From NCBI RefSeq assembly GCF_001514305.1, contig NZ_KQ949107.1, positions 1 through 64,000 of the forward strand: a stretch of 64,000 bases of DNA. The letters are read 5' to 3'. Positions within the stretch are counted from its first letter, which is position 1. Every line of letters begins with the position of its first letter. The notes beneath the pieces were generated by a model. It searched no databases and was not told the DNA's origin. It worked only from the letters and a program-made list of their open reading frames with translations. A program made the translations under genes and the position numbers. This DNA is from Streptomyces dysideae. Lineage in GTDB: Bacteria > Actinomycetota > Actinomycetes > Streptomycetales > Streptomycetaceae. This document shows positions 16,751 to 25,592 of the stretch, in pieces.

Positions 16751-17407
16751 TCACGGAGCGACCGCGCGGACGAGGAGCGTCCCGATGTGCCCGGGGTGAG
16801 GCGCGTCGAGGACCCGTGCGTTGGCCGTGGCGAACCCGGCCAGGGTGAGCAGGCGCTCCCAGACGGCCGGACGGTAGCTGTAGCGGTAGGTGAACATCGC
16901 CTTTCCAGCGAAGCCTCCCTTGTACATGCCCTGCGGCCCGTACGCGCCGGGGATGGCCGGCGGCTGCGAGAACACGAAGACACCGCCAGGTCTGAGCCTC
17001 CGATGGACAAGGGGGAAGAGACGGCCCGGGTCGGTGTACCAGGCGGCGCCGAAGATCGAGTAGACCGCGTCGTACACCTCCTCGTGCTCGCTCAGGTACT
17101 CCAGCACCTCGGAGCACACGAACTCCGCGCCGGTGCCCGCCCACTTCGTGGTGGTCTTCTTCACCATGACGGGAGACAGGTCAACACCCCGAGCGGCGAT
17201 GCCGCGCTGAGCGAGGTAGGCGAGAGCGCGGCCGGTGCCACAGCCGATCTCCAGGACGGAACGCGAGTCGCCGAGCAGTTGCGGACCGGGTCCGTGTCCG
17301 GCGTACTGAGTCCAGCAGAAGCTCGGTTCCGCGTCGTCCTTGAAGGCAGAAGCGGCGAAGGTGTCCCACAGCTCCGTCTCGGCAGCGATGTCGTGTTGTG
17401 CGGGCAA
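16751..17407 (-). CDS. Class I SAM-dependent methyltransferase
   Basis: A methyltransferase of about 218 residues. Motif I is VLEIGCGTGRALAYLAQRG, followed by the acidic residue in ARGVDLS and the later RPGGVFVFSQPP strand, so it has a Rossmann SAM-binding core. A TTG at 17407 with GAGGA 7-11 bp upstream fits the homology, which starts near ELWDTFAASAF; a longer frame to 17617 runs through a terminator hairpin and is unlikely. The substrate is unknown. The neighbours are an esterase fragment and a short Cys-containing peptide tail. Confidence 0.82.
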   Translation of the reverse strand: MPAQHDIAAETELWDTFAASAFKDDAEPSFCWTQYAGHGPGPQLLGDSRSVLEIGCGTGRALAYLAQRGIAARGVDLSPVMVKKTTTKWAGTGAEFVCSEVLEYLSEHEEVYDAVYSIFGAAWYTDPGRLFPLVHRRLRPGGVFVFSQPPAIPGAYGPQGMYKGGFAGKAMFTYRYSYRPAVWERLLTLAGFATANARVLDAPHPGHIGTLLVRAVAP

Positions 17408-17427
17408 GGCGATTCCTCTTCGCGAAG

Positions 17428-17468
17428 GCCGGCCCCTGTCCTCCTGGGGACCGAGGACAGGGGCCGGC
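17428..17468. terminator. 16-bp stem bidirectional hairpin
   Basis: GCCGGCCCCTGTCCTC and its exact complement flank a 9-base loop. It sits between the end of the esterase/peptide remnant (17479) and the methyltransferase start (17407). Confidence 0.8.
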
Positions 17469-17478
17469 GTAGGACTGT

Positions 17479-17607
17479 TCAGTGGCTGTCGGGGACCTTG
17501 TTGTCGCACGGCGAGCAGTCCGTGCCGTCGATCGACCACAGCTCCTCGTCGATGTCGAAACCGATGGACTTCAGGAAGTCCGCGGAACGCAGGCCCGGTA
17601 GGTCCAC
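17479..17607 (-). other. C-terminal peptide tail with paired cysteines, unidentified
   Basis: In the frame next to the broken esterase, coding-type sequence reads RSADFLKSIGFDIDEELWSI and then DGTDCSPCDNKVPDSH and stops just before a strong terminator. An in-frame GTG near 17607 has no good ribosome site. The acidic leader-like stretch followed by a CxxC tail resembles a ribosomal-peptide precursor, and a methyltransferase lies downstream. It could equally be the truncated end of a larger protein. Confidence 0.3.
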
Positions 17608-18370
17608 ACGCGGGCACCCGCCTCGCTCAGCCGGGCAGCCAGGCGGCGGGCGGGACCGTCGAAGAAGGCCGCACCCGCGGCACGTTCCACAGCGTCCGCA
17701 GTCGCCGAACCCAGGGCCGGGACCCGGCGCAGGCGGCGCAGCGCCGGGTTCAGGGCGTAGAAGGCGCTCATCTCCCGCCCGGTGGTGCCGATGATGACGT
17801 CCAGACCGGGAGCTCGGCCTGCCAGGCATGCGGCCCAGCGTGCTGGGTCCGGGAGCGGGCCGACTCCGGCGACCGGCCTGAACAAGGGGACCGTGCGGAT
17901 CCCGAGTCTGCCTGCCGCCTCGCGCGCGAGAGCGGTCTGGGCGTCCAGGACATCGGCGACGGGGACGGTACGCGGGTCTGCGCCGAGCCGGGTGAGGTAC
18001 CGTTCGGCGGCCTTCCGGGCGCCGCGGGCGCTCCCGAGGCCGAGAGCGGCGGGGGAACTTTGAACGACGGCCCGGCGGAACAGCCCCTCGGCGTCGGGCA
18101 TGCCCAGCAGACACTGCACGGTGTGGGCGCCGGCGGACTGACCGGCCACGGTCACCGCGTCCGGGTCGCCGCCGAACGCGGCGGTGTTCTCGCGCACCCA
18201 CCGCAGCGCGGCAAGCTGGTCGGCCAGGCCCAGATTGCCTTCGGAGATCCCCGGCGCGCGCAGATAGCCAAGCACGCCAAGCCGGTAACTGACGGAGACG
18301 ACGACCACATCGCCCTCGCGGGCGAGCCGATGGCCGCCGTAGCCCAGGCCAGCCACCTGCCAAACGGCGC
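17571..18370 (-). pseudogene. Type-B carboxylesterase fragment
   Basis: The central part of a carboxylesterase/lipase: GDVVVVSVSYRLGVLGYL, then the nucleophile elbow GQSAGA in AVTVAGQSAGAHTVQCLLG, and FRRAVVQSSP. The first 80 or so residues, with the HGGG oxyanion motif, and most of the C-terminal third, with the catalytic His, are absent. Both ends run into unrelated sequence, directly beside the ABC permease gene. An internal gene fragment, not functional. Confidence 0.65.
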
Positions 18371-18444
18371 TGCCTCTGCCCACCCCAACCCGAGGAACCC
18401 GGAGGACCCGACCCGAGCGCCGGGCCCCAGGCACAGGCCAAGGT

Positions 18445-19353
18445 CTACTTCATTCCCGTGGTGGCGATTCCCTTGACGAGGTAGCGCTGGCCGACGAGGA
18501 AGACGATGAAGACCGGGATCAGCGTGACGACGGACATCGCGAACAGCGATCCCCATGAGGCTCCGCTGGTGGCGTCCACGTAGTTGCGCAGGGCCACGGG
18601 CGCCGTCTGCAGTTCGGGTCTGGTCAGGTAGATCAACTGGCTCAGGAAGTCGTTCCACGTCCAGATGAAGGTGAAGATGGCGGTGGTGGCCAGGGCCGGC
18701 AACGAGATCGGCAGCAGGATGCGGAAGTAGATGCGCCAGTACCCTGCTCCGTCGATCTTGGCCGCCTCGTCCAGTTCGGTGGGAAGACCCCGGAAGAACT
18801 GGACCATCAGGAAGATGAAGAAGGCGTCCGTGGCCAGGAACTTGGGAACGATCAGCGGGAGGAACGTGTTGACCCACCCGATCTCCGAGAACATCACGTA
18901 CTGCGGAATGATCAGGACGTAGATCGGCACCATCAGGGTCAGCATCATCATGCCGAAGAAGAAGGCCCGCCCGCGGAACTTCAGCCGCGCGAAGGCGTAG
19001 GCCGCCATGGAGCAGCTGACCAGGTTGCCCAGCAGTGCCCCCAGGACGACGATCGCCGAGTTCAGCAGGTAGACACCGAACGGGTGCGACAGCGCGTTCC
19101 AGCCGTCGGCGTAGTGCCCGAAGTCGGTCTGCGTGGGCAGCAGGGAGGGCTCACGGAAGATAAGGGCGTCGGGTTTGACCGAGCTGGCGATCATCCACAG
19201 CAGCGGGTAGACCATCACGAGCCCGAAGGCGATCAGCACGATGTGCCTGAGGCACGCCCGTATGCGAGCCGTCCGCCTGCGGCGTTGCGCGGCAGGAGGA
19301 GGAGAGGGAGCGGGAGCAGGCGAAGGAGCGTCTTCGGCCTTGAGAGGTGTCAT
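18445..19353 (-). CDS. ABC sugar transporter permease, MalG type
   Basis: About 302 residues with six predicted membrane segments and the cytoplasmic EAA loop DEAAKIDGAGYWRIYFRILLP that docks the ATPase. It ends with RYLVKGIATTGMK, the usual C-terminus of MalG-type carbohydrate permeases. It follows the MalF-type gene with no gap; ATG 19353 or an in-frame GTG at 19368 may be used. It is the last gene of the unit binding protein (23737), GH42, permease, permease. No ATP-binding subunit is encoded; Streptomyces carbohydrate importers commonly share one MsiK-type ATPase. Confidence 0.92.
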   Translation of the reverse strand: MTPLKAEDAPSPAPAPSPPPAAQRRRRTARIRACLRHIVLIAFGLVMVYPLLWMIASSVKPDALIFREPSLLPTQTDFGHYADGWNALSHPFGVYLLNSAIVVLGALLGNLVSCSMAAYAFARLKFRGRAFFFGMMMLTLMVPIYVLIIPQYVMFSEIGWVNTFLPLIVPKFLATDAFFIFLMVQFFRGLPTELDEAAKIDGAGYWRIYFRILLPISLPALATTAIFTFIWTWNDFLSQLIYLTRPELQTAPVALRNYVDATSGASWGSLFAMSVVTLIPVFIVFLVGQRYLVKGIATTGMK

Positions 19354-19354
19354 C

Positions 19355-20266
19355 TCACTTACCGTCACCGTAGAACACCCATCTCTTGCTGAAGTAGAAG
19401 TTGATTGCGGTCAGGGCACCGACGATCACCACGAGCAGCCACGCCATGGCCGAGGCGTAGCCCATGTGGAGCCGGCCGAAGCCCTCCTCGTACAGGTACA
19501 GCGAGTAAAAGAGGGTCGAGTCCGAGGGCCCTCCCGTCCCCCCGCTCACGACGAACGCCTGGGTGAAGGACTGGAAGGAGCTGATGACCTGGAGAACGAG
19601 GTTGAAGAAGATGATCGGGGTGAGCAGTGGCACGGTGACGTGCCGGAACTGGTGCCAGCGGCCGGCGCCGTCGAGGGCGGCGGCTTCGTAGTACTGCTCG
19701 GGGATCTGCCGCAGGCCGGCCAGGAAGATCACCATGGAGGAGCCGAAGGTCCACACGTGCAGGACGACGAGGCTGTACAGCGCGGTGTCCGGGTTGGAGA
19801 TCCAGCCGGGCCCGTCGATGCCGAAGAGACCGAGGAACTTGTTCACCAGGCCTTCGGTGCCGAAGACCTGCCGCCACAGGATGCCCACGGCGACCGAGGC
19901 GCCGAGGAGCGAGGGCAGGTAGTAGACGGACCGGTAGAACGCCAGCCCCTTGATGCCCCGGTTGAGGACCATCGCCAGGGCGAGGGCGACCGCCAGCAGC
20001 AGCGGCACACTGAGGGCGACGTAGGCGAAGGTCACGCTCAGCGACTGGCGCAGCCGGGGGTCGTCGAGCATCTTGCTGTAGTTCTCGAAGCCCACCCACT
20101 CGGGAGAGCTCAGCAGGTTGTAATCGGTCATCGAGAAGTACAGCGAGGCGATCATCGGGCCGAGCATGACGCCGGCCATGCCGACGAACCACGGCAGGAG
20201 GAAGACCCATGCGGTCCGTTCTTCTTTTCTGGCCGCCTGGCTGAGGGGTCTGCGGAGCACAGTCAT
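19355..20266 (-). CDS. ABC sugar transporter permease, MalF type
   Basis: A 303-residue membrane protein with six predicted helices and an EAA loop (QYYEAAALDGAGRWHQFRHV). It begins MTVLRRPLSQAARKEERTAW. The start codon overlaps the GH42 stop by 4 bp (ATGA), so translation is coupled to the beta-galactosidase. It should form the channel heterodimer with the MalG-type permease. Confidence 0.92.
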   Translation of the reverse strand: MTVLRRPLSQAARKEERTAWVFLLPWFVGMAGVMLGPMIASLYFSMTDYNLLSSPEWVGFENYSKMLDDPRLRQSLSVTFAYVALSVPLLLAVALALAMVLNRGIKGLAFYRSVYYLPSLLGASVAVGILWRQVFGTEGLVNKFLGLFGIDGPGWISNPDTALYSLVVLHVWTFGSSMVIFLAGLRQIPEQYYEAAALDGAGRWHQFRHVTVPLLTPIIFFNLVLQVISSFQSFTQAFVVSGGTGGPSDSTLFYSLYLYEEGFGRLHMGYASAMAWLLVVIVGALTAINFYFSKRWVFYGDGK

Positions 20267-22380
20267 CGTCCTCGGGTTCTTGGATCGGGTGCGGGTTCGG
20301 GAGTCGCTCGGCGACGGCTCGGCGTGCTGCGATGCGGACAGCGCACGACGGCGACGTCCGCCGCGTCGAGGACGAGCGTCTGCCCGGCCTCCAGGCGGCG
20401 TCCGGTGATCAGGTCGGTGCCGGAGCGGTCGAGGGTGACGGTCGCCTTGTCCTGCCGGTGGTTCAGCAGGAACAGGTACACATTCGTGTCCGTCCGTCGC
20501 TCGGTGACCTCGACGCCTCGTGGTGCGGCGTGCACCGGTCGCACCCCGGCACGATCCAGCACGTACCGCACCAGGGCCTCGAGGGCGTCGTCGTCCAGAC
20601 GTGTGCCGACGTACACGGCACGGCCCTGGCCCAGTTCGTGCTCGACCACCGCGGCTTTGCCGGCGAGATGCCCCTTGCGGTAGACGGCGAGCGGTCGGGC
20701 GGTCTCCGTTTCGAGGTCGTCCTGCCACAGGGAAGCGATCGCGAGGAAACCGGTCAGGGCGGTCTGTTCGGCTGCCGCCCGGACCGGCACCGTGGCCTCG
20801 GCGGGCAGCGGAGAGAACTCCTGCACATGCGCGCCGATGACCTCGCGCAGGGCCCCCGGATATCCGCCTTCGACGATCCGGTCGTCCTCGTCGACGATCC
20901 CGGAGAAGTACGAGACGACGAGATGGCCGCCGTCCTCCACGAACCTGTGCACAGCCGCACTGTGCTGACGTGTCATCAGGTACTGGTTGGGGATGACCAG
21001 GACGCGGTAGGGCGACAGGTCGTCGTCGAGGGTGACGACGTCGACGGCGACCTGGCTGTTCCACAGGGCCCGGTAGTGCCGGGCGACGGTGTCCCGGTAG
21101 TCGAAGGCGTTGTCCGGGTGGGCGCAGCCTTCCACGGCCCACCAGTTCTGCCAGTCCCAGACGATCGCGACCTGGGCGCTGGTGCGCGCTGTGGCGATCT
21201 CGTCGATGGCCCGCAGTTCGTTGCCGAGGGCCTTGACCTCCTGCCAGGTCCGTGTCTTCTCTCCGCCGTGCGGGAGCATCGCGGAGTGGAACTTCTCCTG
21301 CCCCTGGCGTGAGGCCCGCCACTGGAAGAACATCACCGCGTCGGAGCCGTGCGCGACGGCCTGGTAGGAGCCCAGACGCATCCGGCCAGGCTGCTTGACC
21401 TGGTTGGTCTTCCACTGGCTCACCGCGCCGGCCGCCTGTTCCATCAGCATCCAGGGCTGCCCGTCGCGCAGGGTGCGCATCAGGTCGTACTGGAAGGCGG
21501 CGACGGACATCGAGTGCGGCTTGCCGGGGTCGGGGTAGCAGTCGAAGGCGACGACGTCGAGTTCCTTCGCCCACCGGTGGCTGTCGGTCAGCCGGCACCC
21601 GAAGAAGTTGGTGGTCGCCGGCACATCGGGGGTGATCTGGTGGAGCAGGTCGCGCTCCTGCGTGACCAGTTCCAGCAGGAGGTCGGAGGTGAAGCGGGAG
21701 AAGTCCAGCTCACGGGTGGGATTGACCCAGCCGCGCACGGGTCGGGGCAGGTGCACCTGGGACCAGTCGCCGTAGCGCTGGCTCCAGAACTCGGTGCCCC
21801 ACCGGTGGTTGAGTTCGTCGAGGGTGCCGTAGCGCTGCCGCAGCCACTCGCGGAAGCGGTCGTCGCACAGGTCACAGAAGCAGTCGGAGTGGTACTCGTT
21901 GCCGATGTGCCACATGGCCAGTGCCGGATGGCTCCCGTACCGCTCGGCCAGCTTGGTGGCGATGCGCCGGCTGCGGTCCTGGTAGACCGGGGAGGAGGGG
22001 CAGAAGTGTCCTCGACTGCCGATGCCGTGCCGCACTCCCTGCCGGTCCACCGACAGGATCTCGGGGAAATCCGTGGCGAGCCACGGAGGTGGCGCGGCGT
22101 TCGGCGTCGCGAGGTTGACATGGATGCCGTTCGCCCACAGCAGGTCCATGATCTCGTCGAGCCATGAGAAGTCGAACTCGCCGTCGGCCGGCTCCAGCAT
22201 GGCCCAGGAGAAGACGCCCAGGCTCACGAGCCGCACGCCCGCGGCTCGCATGAGCCGGACGTCCTCCTGCCACACCTCCCTCGGCCACTGCTCCGGGTTG
22301 TAGTCCCCGCCGTAGACGACTCCCGGCAGTCGACTGCGAAAGGTGTTCATGCGCGGATCGTTCGTGCGCGGATCGGACAC
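20263..22380 (-). CDS. GH42 beta-galactosidase, cytoplasmic
   Basis: A 705-residue glycoside hydrolase family 42 enzyme. The TIM barrel holds the acid/base Glu162 (WHIGNEYH) and the likely nucleophile Glu314 (WMLMEQAAGAVSQW). Cys127 and the cluster HSDCFCDLC (Cys167, 169, 172) match the family's zinc site. The trimerisation and C-terminal beta domains follow. There is no signal peptide, so it should cleave imported galacto-oligosaccharides. The GTG start at 22380 has GGAAGGAA upstream. It lies between the solute-binding protein gene (40 bp) and the coupled permease. Confidence 0.93.
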   Translation of the reverse strand: MSDPRTNDPRMNTFRSRLPGVVYGGDYNPEQWPREVWQEDVRLMRAAGVRLVSLGVFSWAMLEPADGEFDFSWLDEIMDLLWANGIHVNLATPNAAPPPWLATDFPEILSVDRQGVRHGIGSRGHFCPSSPVYQDRSRRIATKLAERYGSHPALAMWHIGNEYHSDCFCDLCDDRFREWLRQRYGTLDELNHRWGTEFWSQRYGDWSQVHLPRPVRGWVNPTRELDFSRFTSDLLLELVTQERDLLHQITPDVPATTNFFGCRLTDSHRWAKELDVVAFDCYPDPGKPHSMSVAAFQYDLMRTLRDGQPWMLMEQAAGAVSQWKTNQVKQPGRMRLGSYQAVAHGSDAVMFFQWRASRQGQEKFHSAMLPHGGEKTRTWQEVKALGNELRAIDEIATARTSAQVAIVWDWQNWWAVEGCAHPDNAFDYRDTVARHYRALWNSQVAVDVVTLDDDLSPYRVLVIPNQYLMTRQHSAAVHRFVEDGGHLVVSYFSGIVDEDDRIVEGGYPGALREVIGAHVQEFSPLPAEATVPVRAAAEQTALTGFLAIASLWQDDLETETARPLAVYRKGHLAGKAAVVEHELGQGRAVYVGTRLDDDALEALVRYVLDRAGVRPVHAAPRGVEVTERRTDTNVYLFLLNHRQDKATVTLDRSGTDLITGRRLEAGQTLVLDAADVAVVRCPHRSTPSRRRATPEPAPDPRTRGR

Positions 22381-22420
22381 AGCGGGGATTCCTTCCGGAA
22401 GCGCTACTACATGTGGCAGC

Positions 22421-23737
22421 TCAGAGCTGGGACTTGATCTCGGAGATGAACTTCTTGGCCGCCGCCTTCGGCGACAGACGGTCGAACAGCACGTCCTCGT
22501 TGAGACGCTGGAAGATCTCGGGGACAGCGGGACCGGCCTTCGCGTTGGGGAGGTGCACTGCGGTCGGCTTCAAGGCGTTGGCACGGGCCAGGTAGTCGGC
22601 GATCCGCTTCTCGGCAGGTGACAGCTCGGGCGTGATCGCCTTGAGCACGTCGGGGTTGACGGGAACACCACGGTCGAACTTCCCGATCTTGCCCGCCTCG
22701 GGGGAGTTGACCAGGAAGTCGAGCAGCTGCGCGGCCTCCTTGGGGTGCTCGGTCCGCGCCGAGGCCCCGTAGAAGACGCCGGGCTTGGTGTAGGCGCCGA
22801 CCTGGGCGGCACCGTCCTCACCGGGGAAGAGGAGCAGCTTGGTCTCGCGCTCACTGGCGGTCTCGAGCGCGCCGAGCTGGGTGACGGACATCTCGGTCAT
22901 GGCCGCCTTGTGCTGGGCGACCAGGTTCTGCTCGATACCGGCTCCTGACGCCAGTGCCTCGATCGCGGCCTCCGGGCTGGTCGTGCCACCGCTGTCACGC
23001 AGCTTGACGACCCATTCCCAGTAGCCCGCCATGGTCTTCTCGGTGAAACCGATCTCGCTGCCGTCCTCGGTCCAGTAGTCCTCGCCGTGCTGCCGCAGCC
23101 AGGGGCCCACCATGTTGGGGTAGAGAGGCATCACACTGCCGACCAGTTTCGACTTCGACTCGGCGATGGCGGTGGCGGTCTTCACGTAGTCGTCCCACGA
23201 CCACTTGGTGTCGTCCGGAATGGGCACACCGGCCTTCTCGAACGCCGCCGGATCCACGGCGACGCCGAACGCGCTGTCGCCGGCTGGGACGCCGTAGAGG
23301 CCGCCCTTCACGGTCGTCATCGACATCGAGTTCGGGGGCAGCTTGTCGGTGTTGAGCACGTCCTTGACCTTCTTCAGGTCCATCAGCTGCCCGTTGTCGA
23401 TGTAGGAGTACATGAACGGGTCCGTGATCTGCAGGACGTCGGGCATGTCACCGGCGGCCGCGCTGGTCGACAGCTTCTTCCAGTAGTCGTCCCAGTTGGA
23501 GTACTCGACCTGGACGGTGACGTCCGGGTGCTCCTTCTCGAACAACGCGATCATCTGCTTGGTCTGCTCGTGCCGGACGTCCGACCCCCACCAGTTGAAC
23601 CGGATGACGGTCTTGCCGCCGTCGTTGCCGGAGGAGTCCGCGGCGCAGCCCGCGGACAGGACGAGGGCGAAGACCGAACAGGTCATGCCGACCGCACGGA
23701 GTCGCGAGCGTCTGCTCGGACGGGACGAGTGGTTCAT
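22421..23737 (-). CDS. ABC sugar-binding lipoprotein
   Basis: A 438-residue extracellular solute-binding protein of family 1 (MalE-like). The N-terminus is Arg-rich and hydrophobic and ends in the lipobox LSAGC, so the mature Cys is lipidated and membrane-anchored. The early strand VIRFNWWGSDVRHEQTKQMI is typical of oligosaccharide binders. GAGGAG precedes the ATG. It is first in a four-gene operon with GH42 and two permeases, and a palindromic LacI-type operator lies 320 bp upstream. The ligand is probably a beta-galactoside oligosaccharide, inferred from GH42. Confidence 0.92.
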   Translation of the reverse strand: MNHSSRPSRRSRLRAVGMTCSVFALVLSAGCAADSSGNDGGKTVIRFNWWGSDVRHEQTKQMIALFEKEHPDVTVQVEYSNWDDYWKKLSTSAAAGDMPDVLQITDPFMYSYIDNGQLMDLKKVKDVLNTDKLPPNSMSMTTVKGGLYGVPAGDSAFGVAVDPAAFEKAGVPIPDDTKWSWDDYVKTATAIAESKSKLVGSVMPLYPNMVGPWLRQHGEDYWTEDGSEIGFTEKTMAGYWEWVVKLRDSGGTTSPEAAIEALASGAGIEQNLVAQHKAAMTEMSVTQLGALETASERETKLLLFPGEDGAAQVGAYTKPGVFYGASARTEHPKEAAQLLDFLVNSPEAGKIGKFDRGVPVNPDVLKAITPELSPAEKRIADYLARANALKPTAVHLPNAKAGPAVPEIFQRLNEDVLFDRLSPKAAAKKFISEIKSQL

Positions 23738-24056
23738 GGTGGGGCTCCTCTGCTGCCATCACTGGGCGGTGTGCCCAGACGGGGGAAACGTCGTCTCAGG
23801 AAGCCGGCGTAGGACGCCGGCTGTTTCGCCGCGTGGCGTCCGACTGCACAACTCGGCTGCTTTGCGGGCCGCGAAAGTTACTTGCGATCCGGTTGCCCGC
23901 CGCTGGCCCGGCTCGTCGGGATCCCGGGTGGGCCGCAGCGGCTCTGACAGGGGTTGTTGTGAACGTACGCTGGAGCCTTGGGTCGGTGTGCCGAGCTGAT
24001 CCGCGGGGTTGACCGCGAGCGTCGCGCCGAGTTGAGGGCTGTGTGCGTCAGCAATA

Positions 24057-24068
24057 GTGAACGTTCAC
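24057..24068. promoter_or_regulatory. LacI-type operator upstream of the GH42/ABC operon
   Basis: Perfect palindrome GTGAACGTTCAC. On the minus strand it is followed at once by TATTGC, a possible -10 for the operon that starts at 23737. The remaining 23740-24290 sequence shows no gene. Confidence 0.7.
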
Positions 24069-24290
24069 GCGGCGAGCGTAATAACCGGCCACATCTCGGT
24101 CAAGAGGTCTCTGCATAACGCTTGGGTACTTAGTGCGACTTCACCGGTTCCGGACCGGTACGGAAGCGGAACGCCACCGTGCGCGAACATGCCGGGTCAG
24201 CGCGTTCATCGCGCGGTGCGGACGGGGGTTCGGGCGCGTATGTCCGCCCGGACGCCCGTTGTACGACGGCCGGTTGGTGGGGCCGACGGG

Positions 24291-25319
24291 CTACATGGTG
24301 TGGTTCGTCCTCGCCGGTCCGGACGACTCGCGCAGCACGAGGCGGCAGTCGAGGTCCAGATGCAGTTCCGGCTCGGTCTCCTCGCGGATGCGGGCGAGCA
24401 GGGCCCGCATGGCCCGGCGGCCCAGGGCCTCGCGGTCGAGATCCACGGTGGAGATGGACGGGTTGAAGTACGCGGTGAACTCCTGGTTGTCCCAGCCGAA
24501 GACGCTCACGTCCTCCGGGACGCGCCACCCGCGGTCCTGGAAGCCACGGATCACGCCCATGGCGACGTCGTCGTTGGCGGCGAGAACCGCGGTGACACCG
24601 GAGTCCGCCGACAGGCCCTGGGCCGCGTCGTATCCGGACCGCACGGACCAGTCACCGTCGATGACGGCGTAGTTCTCCAGGCCCCGCTCGGCGACCGTTC
24701 GCAGATAGACCTCGCGTCGCTTGCGTGCCGACATCCAGTCCGTGCTGCCGGCGACATGGACGAAACGCCGATGGCCCAGGGAGACGAGGTGATCGATGAT
24801 CATGGCGGCCGGCTCGCCGTCAGCCGTGATCCCGTGGGACCGCATCTGGTCGTCGTACTCACCTATGACGACGGTCGGAGTATGGTCCAGCCCCAGCTTC
24901 TCCAGGTCGCCGATGGGGGTGAAGGTCAGCACTCCTTCGGCCTGACCGGAGTCCAGCAGGGCGCGGACACGGTCGCCCCTGACCCGTTCGTCGCCTTCCA
25001 GGCCGACGATGTCCAGCAGGTAACCGGCCGCCTGTGCCTCGGCGGACGCTCCCCGCAGGATCTGCGAGGGCACGAAGGTCGTCATGGCCGGCAGGACCAC
25101 GGTGACGCGGTTCGACTTGCGGGTGCGCATCGACCGCGCAACCAGGTTGGGCCGGTAGTCCAGCTCGGCCACGGCCTGTTCTATGCGGGCCACCGTCTGC
25201 GGCTTCATGCCGCCGTTGCCCCGCAGGAAGCGCGAGACGGTCTGATGCGACACCCCCGCGTGCGCCGCGACGTCGAGGATGGTGGGACGCTTTCTGGACG
25301 GCGGCTTCGGCCGTTTCAC
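24291..25319 (-). CDS. LacI-family repressor
   Basis: About 342 residues. The HTH reads PTILDVAAHAGVSHQTVSRF with hinge helix LDYRPNLVARSMRT, followed by a periplasmic-binding-like sugar domain ending in VSVFGWDNQEFTAYFNPSIS. The GTG at 25319 has GGAGAG 7 bp upstream; a GTG at 25358 is an alternative. It resembles the LacI half of the fusion at 29955 and the truncated copy at 48276. The GTGAWCGWTCAC sites near 24.06, 27.5-27.8, 31.7 and 48.8 kb are its likely operators, and an arabinogalactan-derived sugar its likely inducer. Confidence 0.92.
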   Translation of the reverse strand: MKRPKPPSRKRPTILDVAAHAGVSHQTVSRFLRGNGGMKPQTVARIEQAVAELDYRPNLVARSMRTRKSNRVTVVLPAMTTFVPSQILRGASAEAQAAGYLLDIVGLEGDERVRGDRVRALLDSGQAEGVLTFTPIGDLEKLGLDHTPTVVIGEYDDQMRSHGITADGEPAAMIIDHLVSLGHRRFVHVAGSTDWMSARKRREVYLRTVAERGLENYAVIDGDWSVRSGYDAAQGLSADSGVTAVLAANDDVAMGVIRGFQDRGWRVPEDVSVFGWDNQEFTAYFNPSISTVDLDREALGRRAMRALLARIREETEPELHLDLDCRLVLRESSGPARTNHTM

Positions 25320-25592
25320 GTCCCGCTCCGCTCTCTCCGGTCCCGTGTCCGCGTCCACCGTGCCGCCCCCCGCCGCATCTCCACGCCCCGCACGCCCATC
25401 GGTACTGTACTGCCGAGTTCTCCATGGCAGGCCGGATCCCTTCCTCTTGCCGTCTCGCCGGACCCGAGCGCATGGGCCGGTCGAGCCCGGCTGCCCTGCG
25501 GATCGTCCGGCCCGGCCGGCCGCATGGTCCCTGTCCGGGCCGTGCGGCCGGCCGCCGAATCCGCCGTCACCCGGCGGCTCGCGTTCCTCATG

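Noticed and set aside
20263..21598. The permease frame at 19355 extends open far upstream through the GH42 gene
   Set aside because: The permease homology begins at MTVLRRPLSQ with an ATGA overlap; the upstream part is an out-of-frame reading of GH42.
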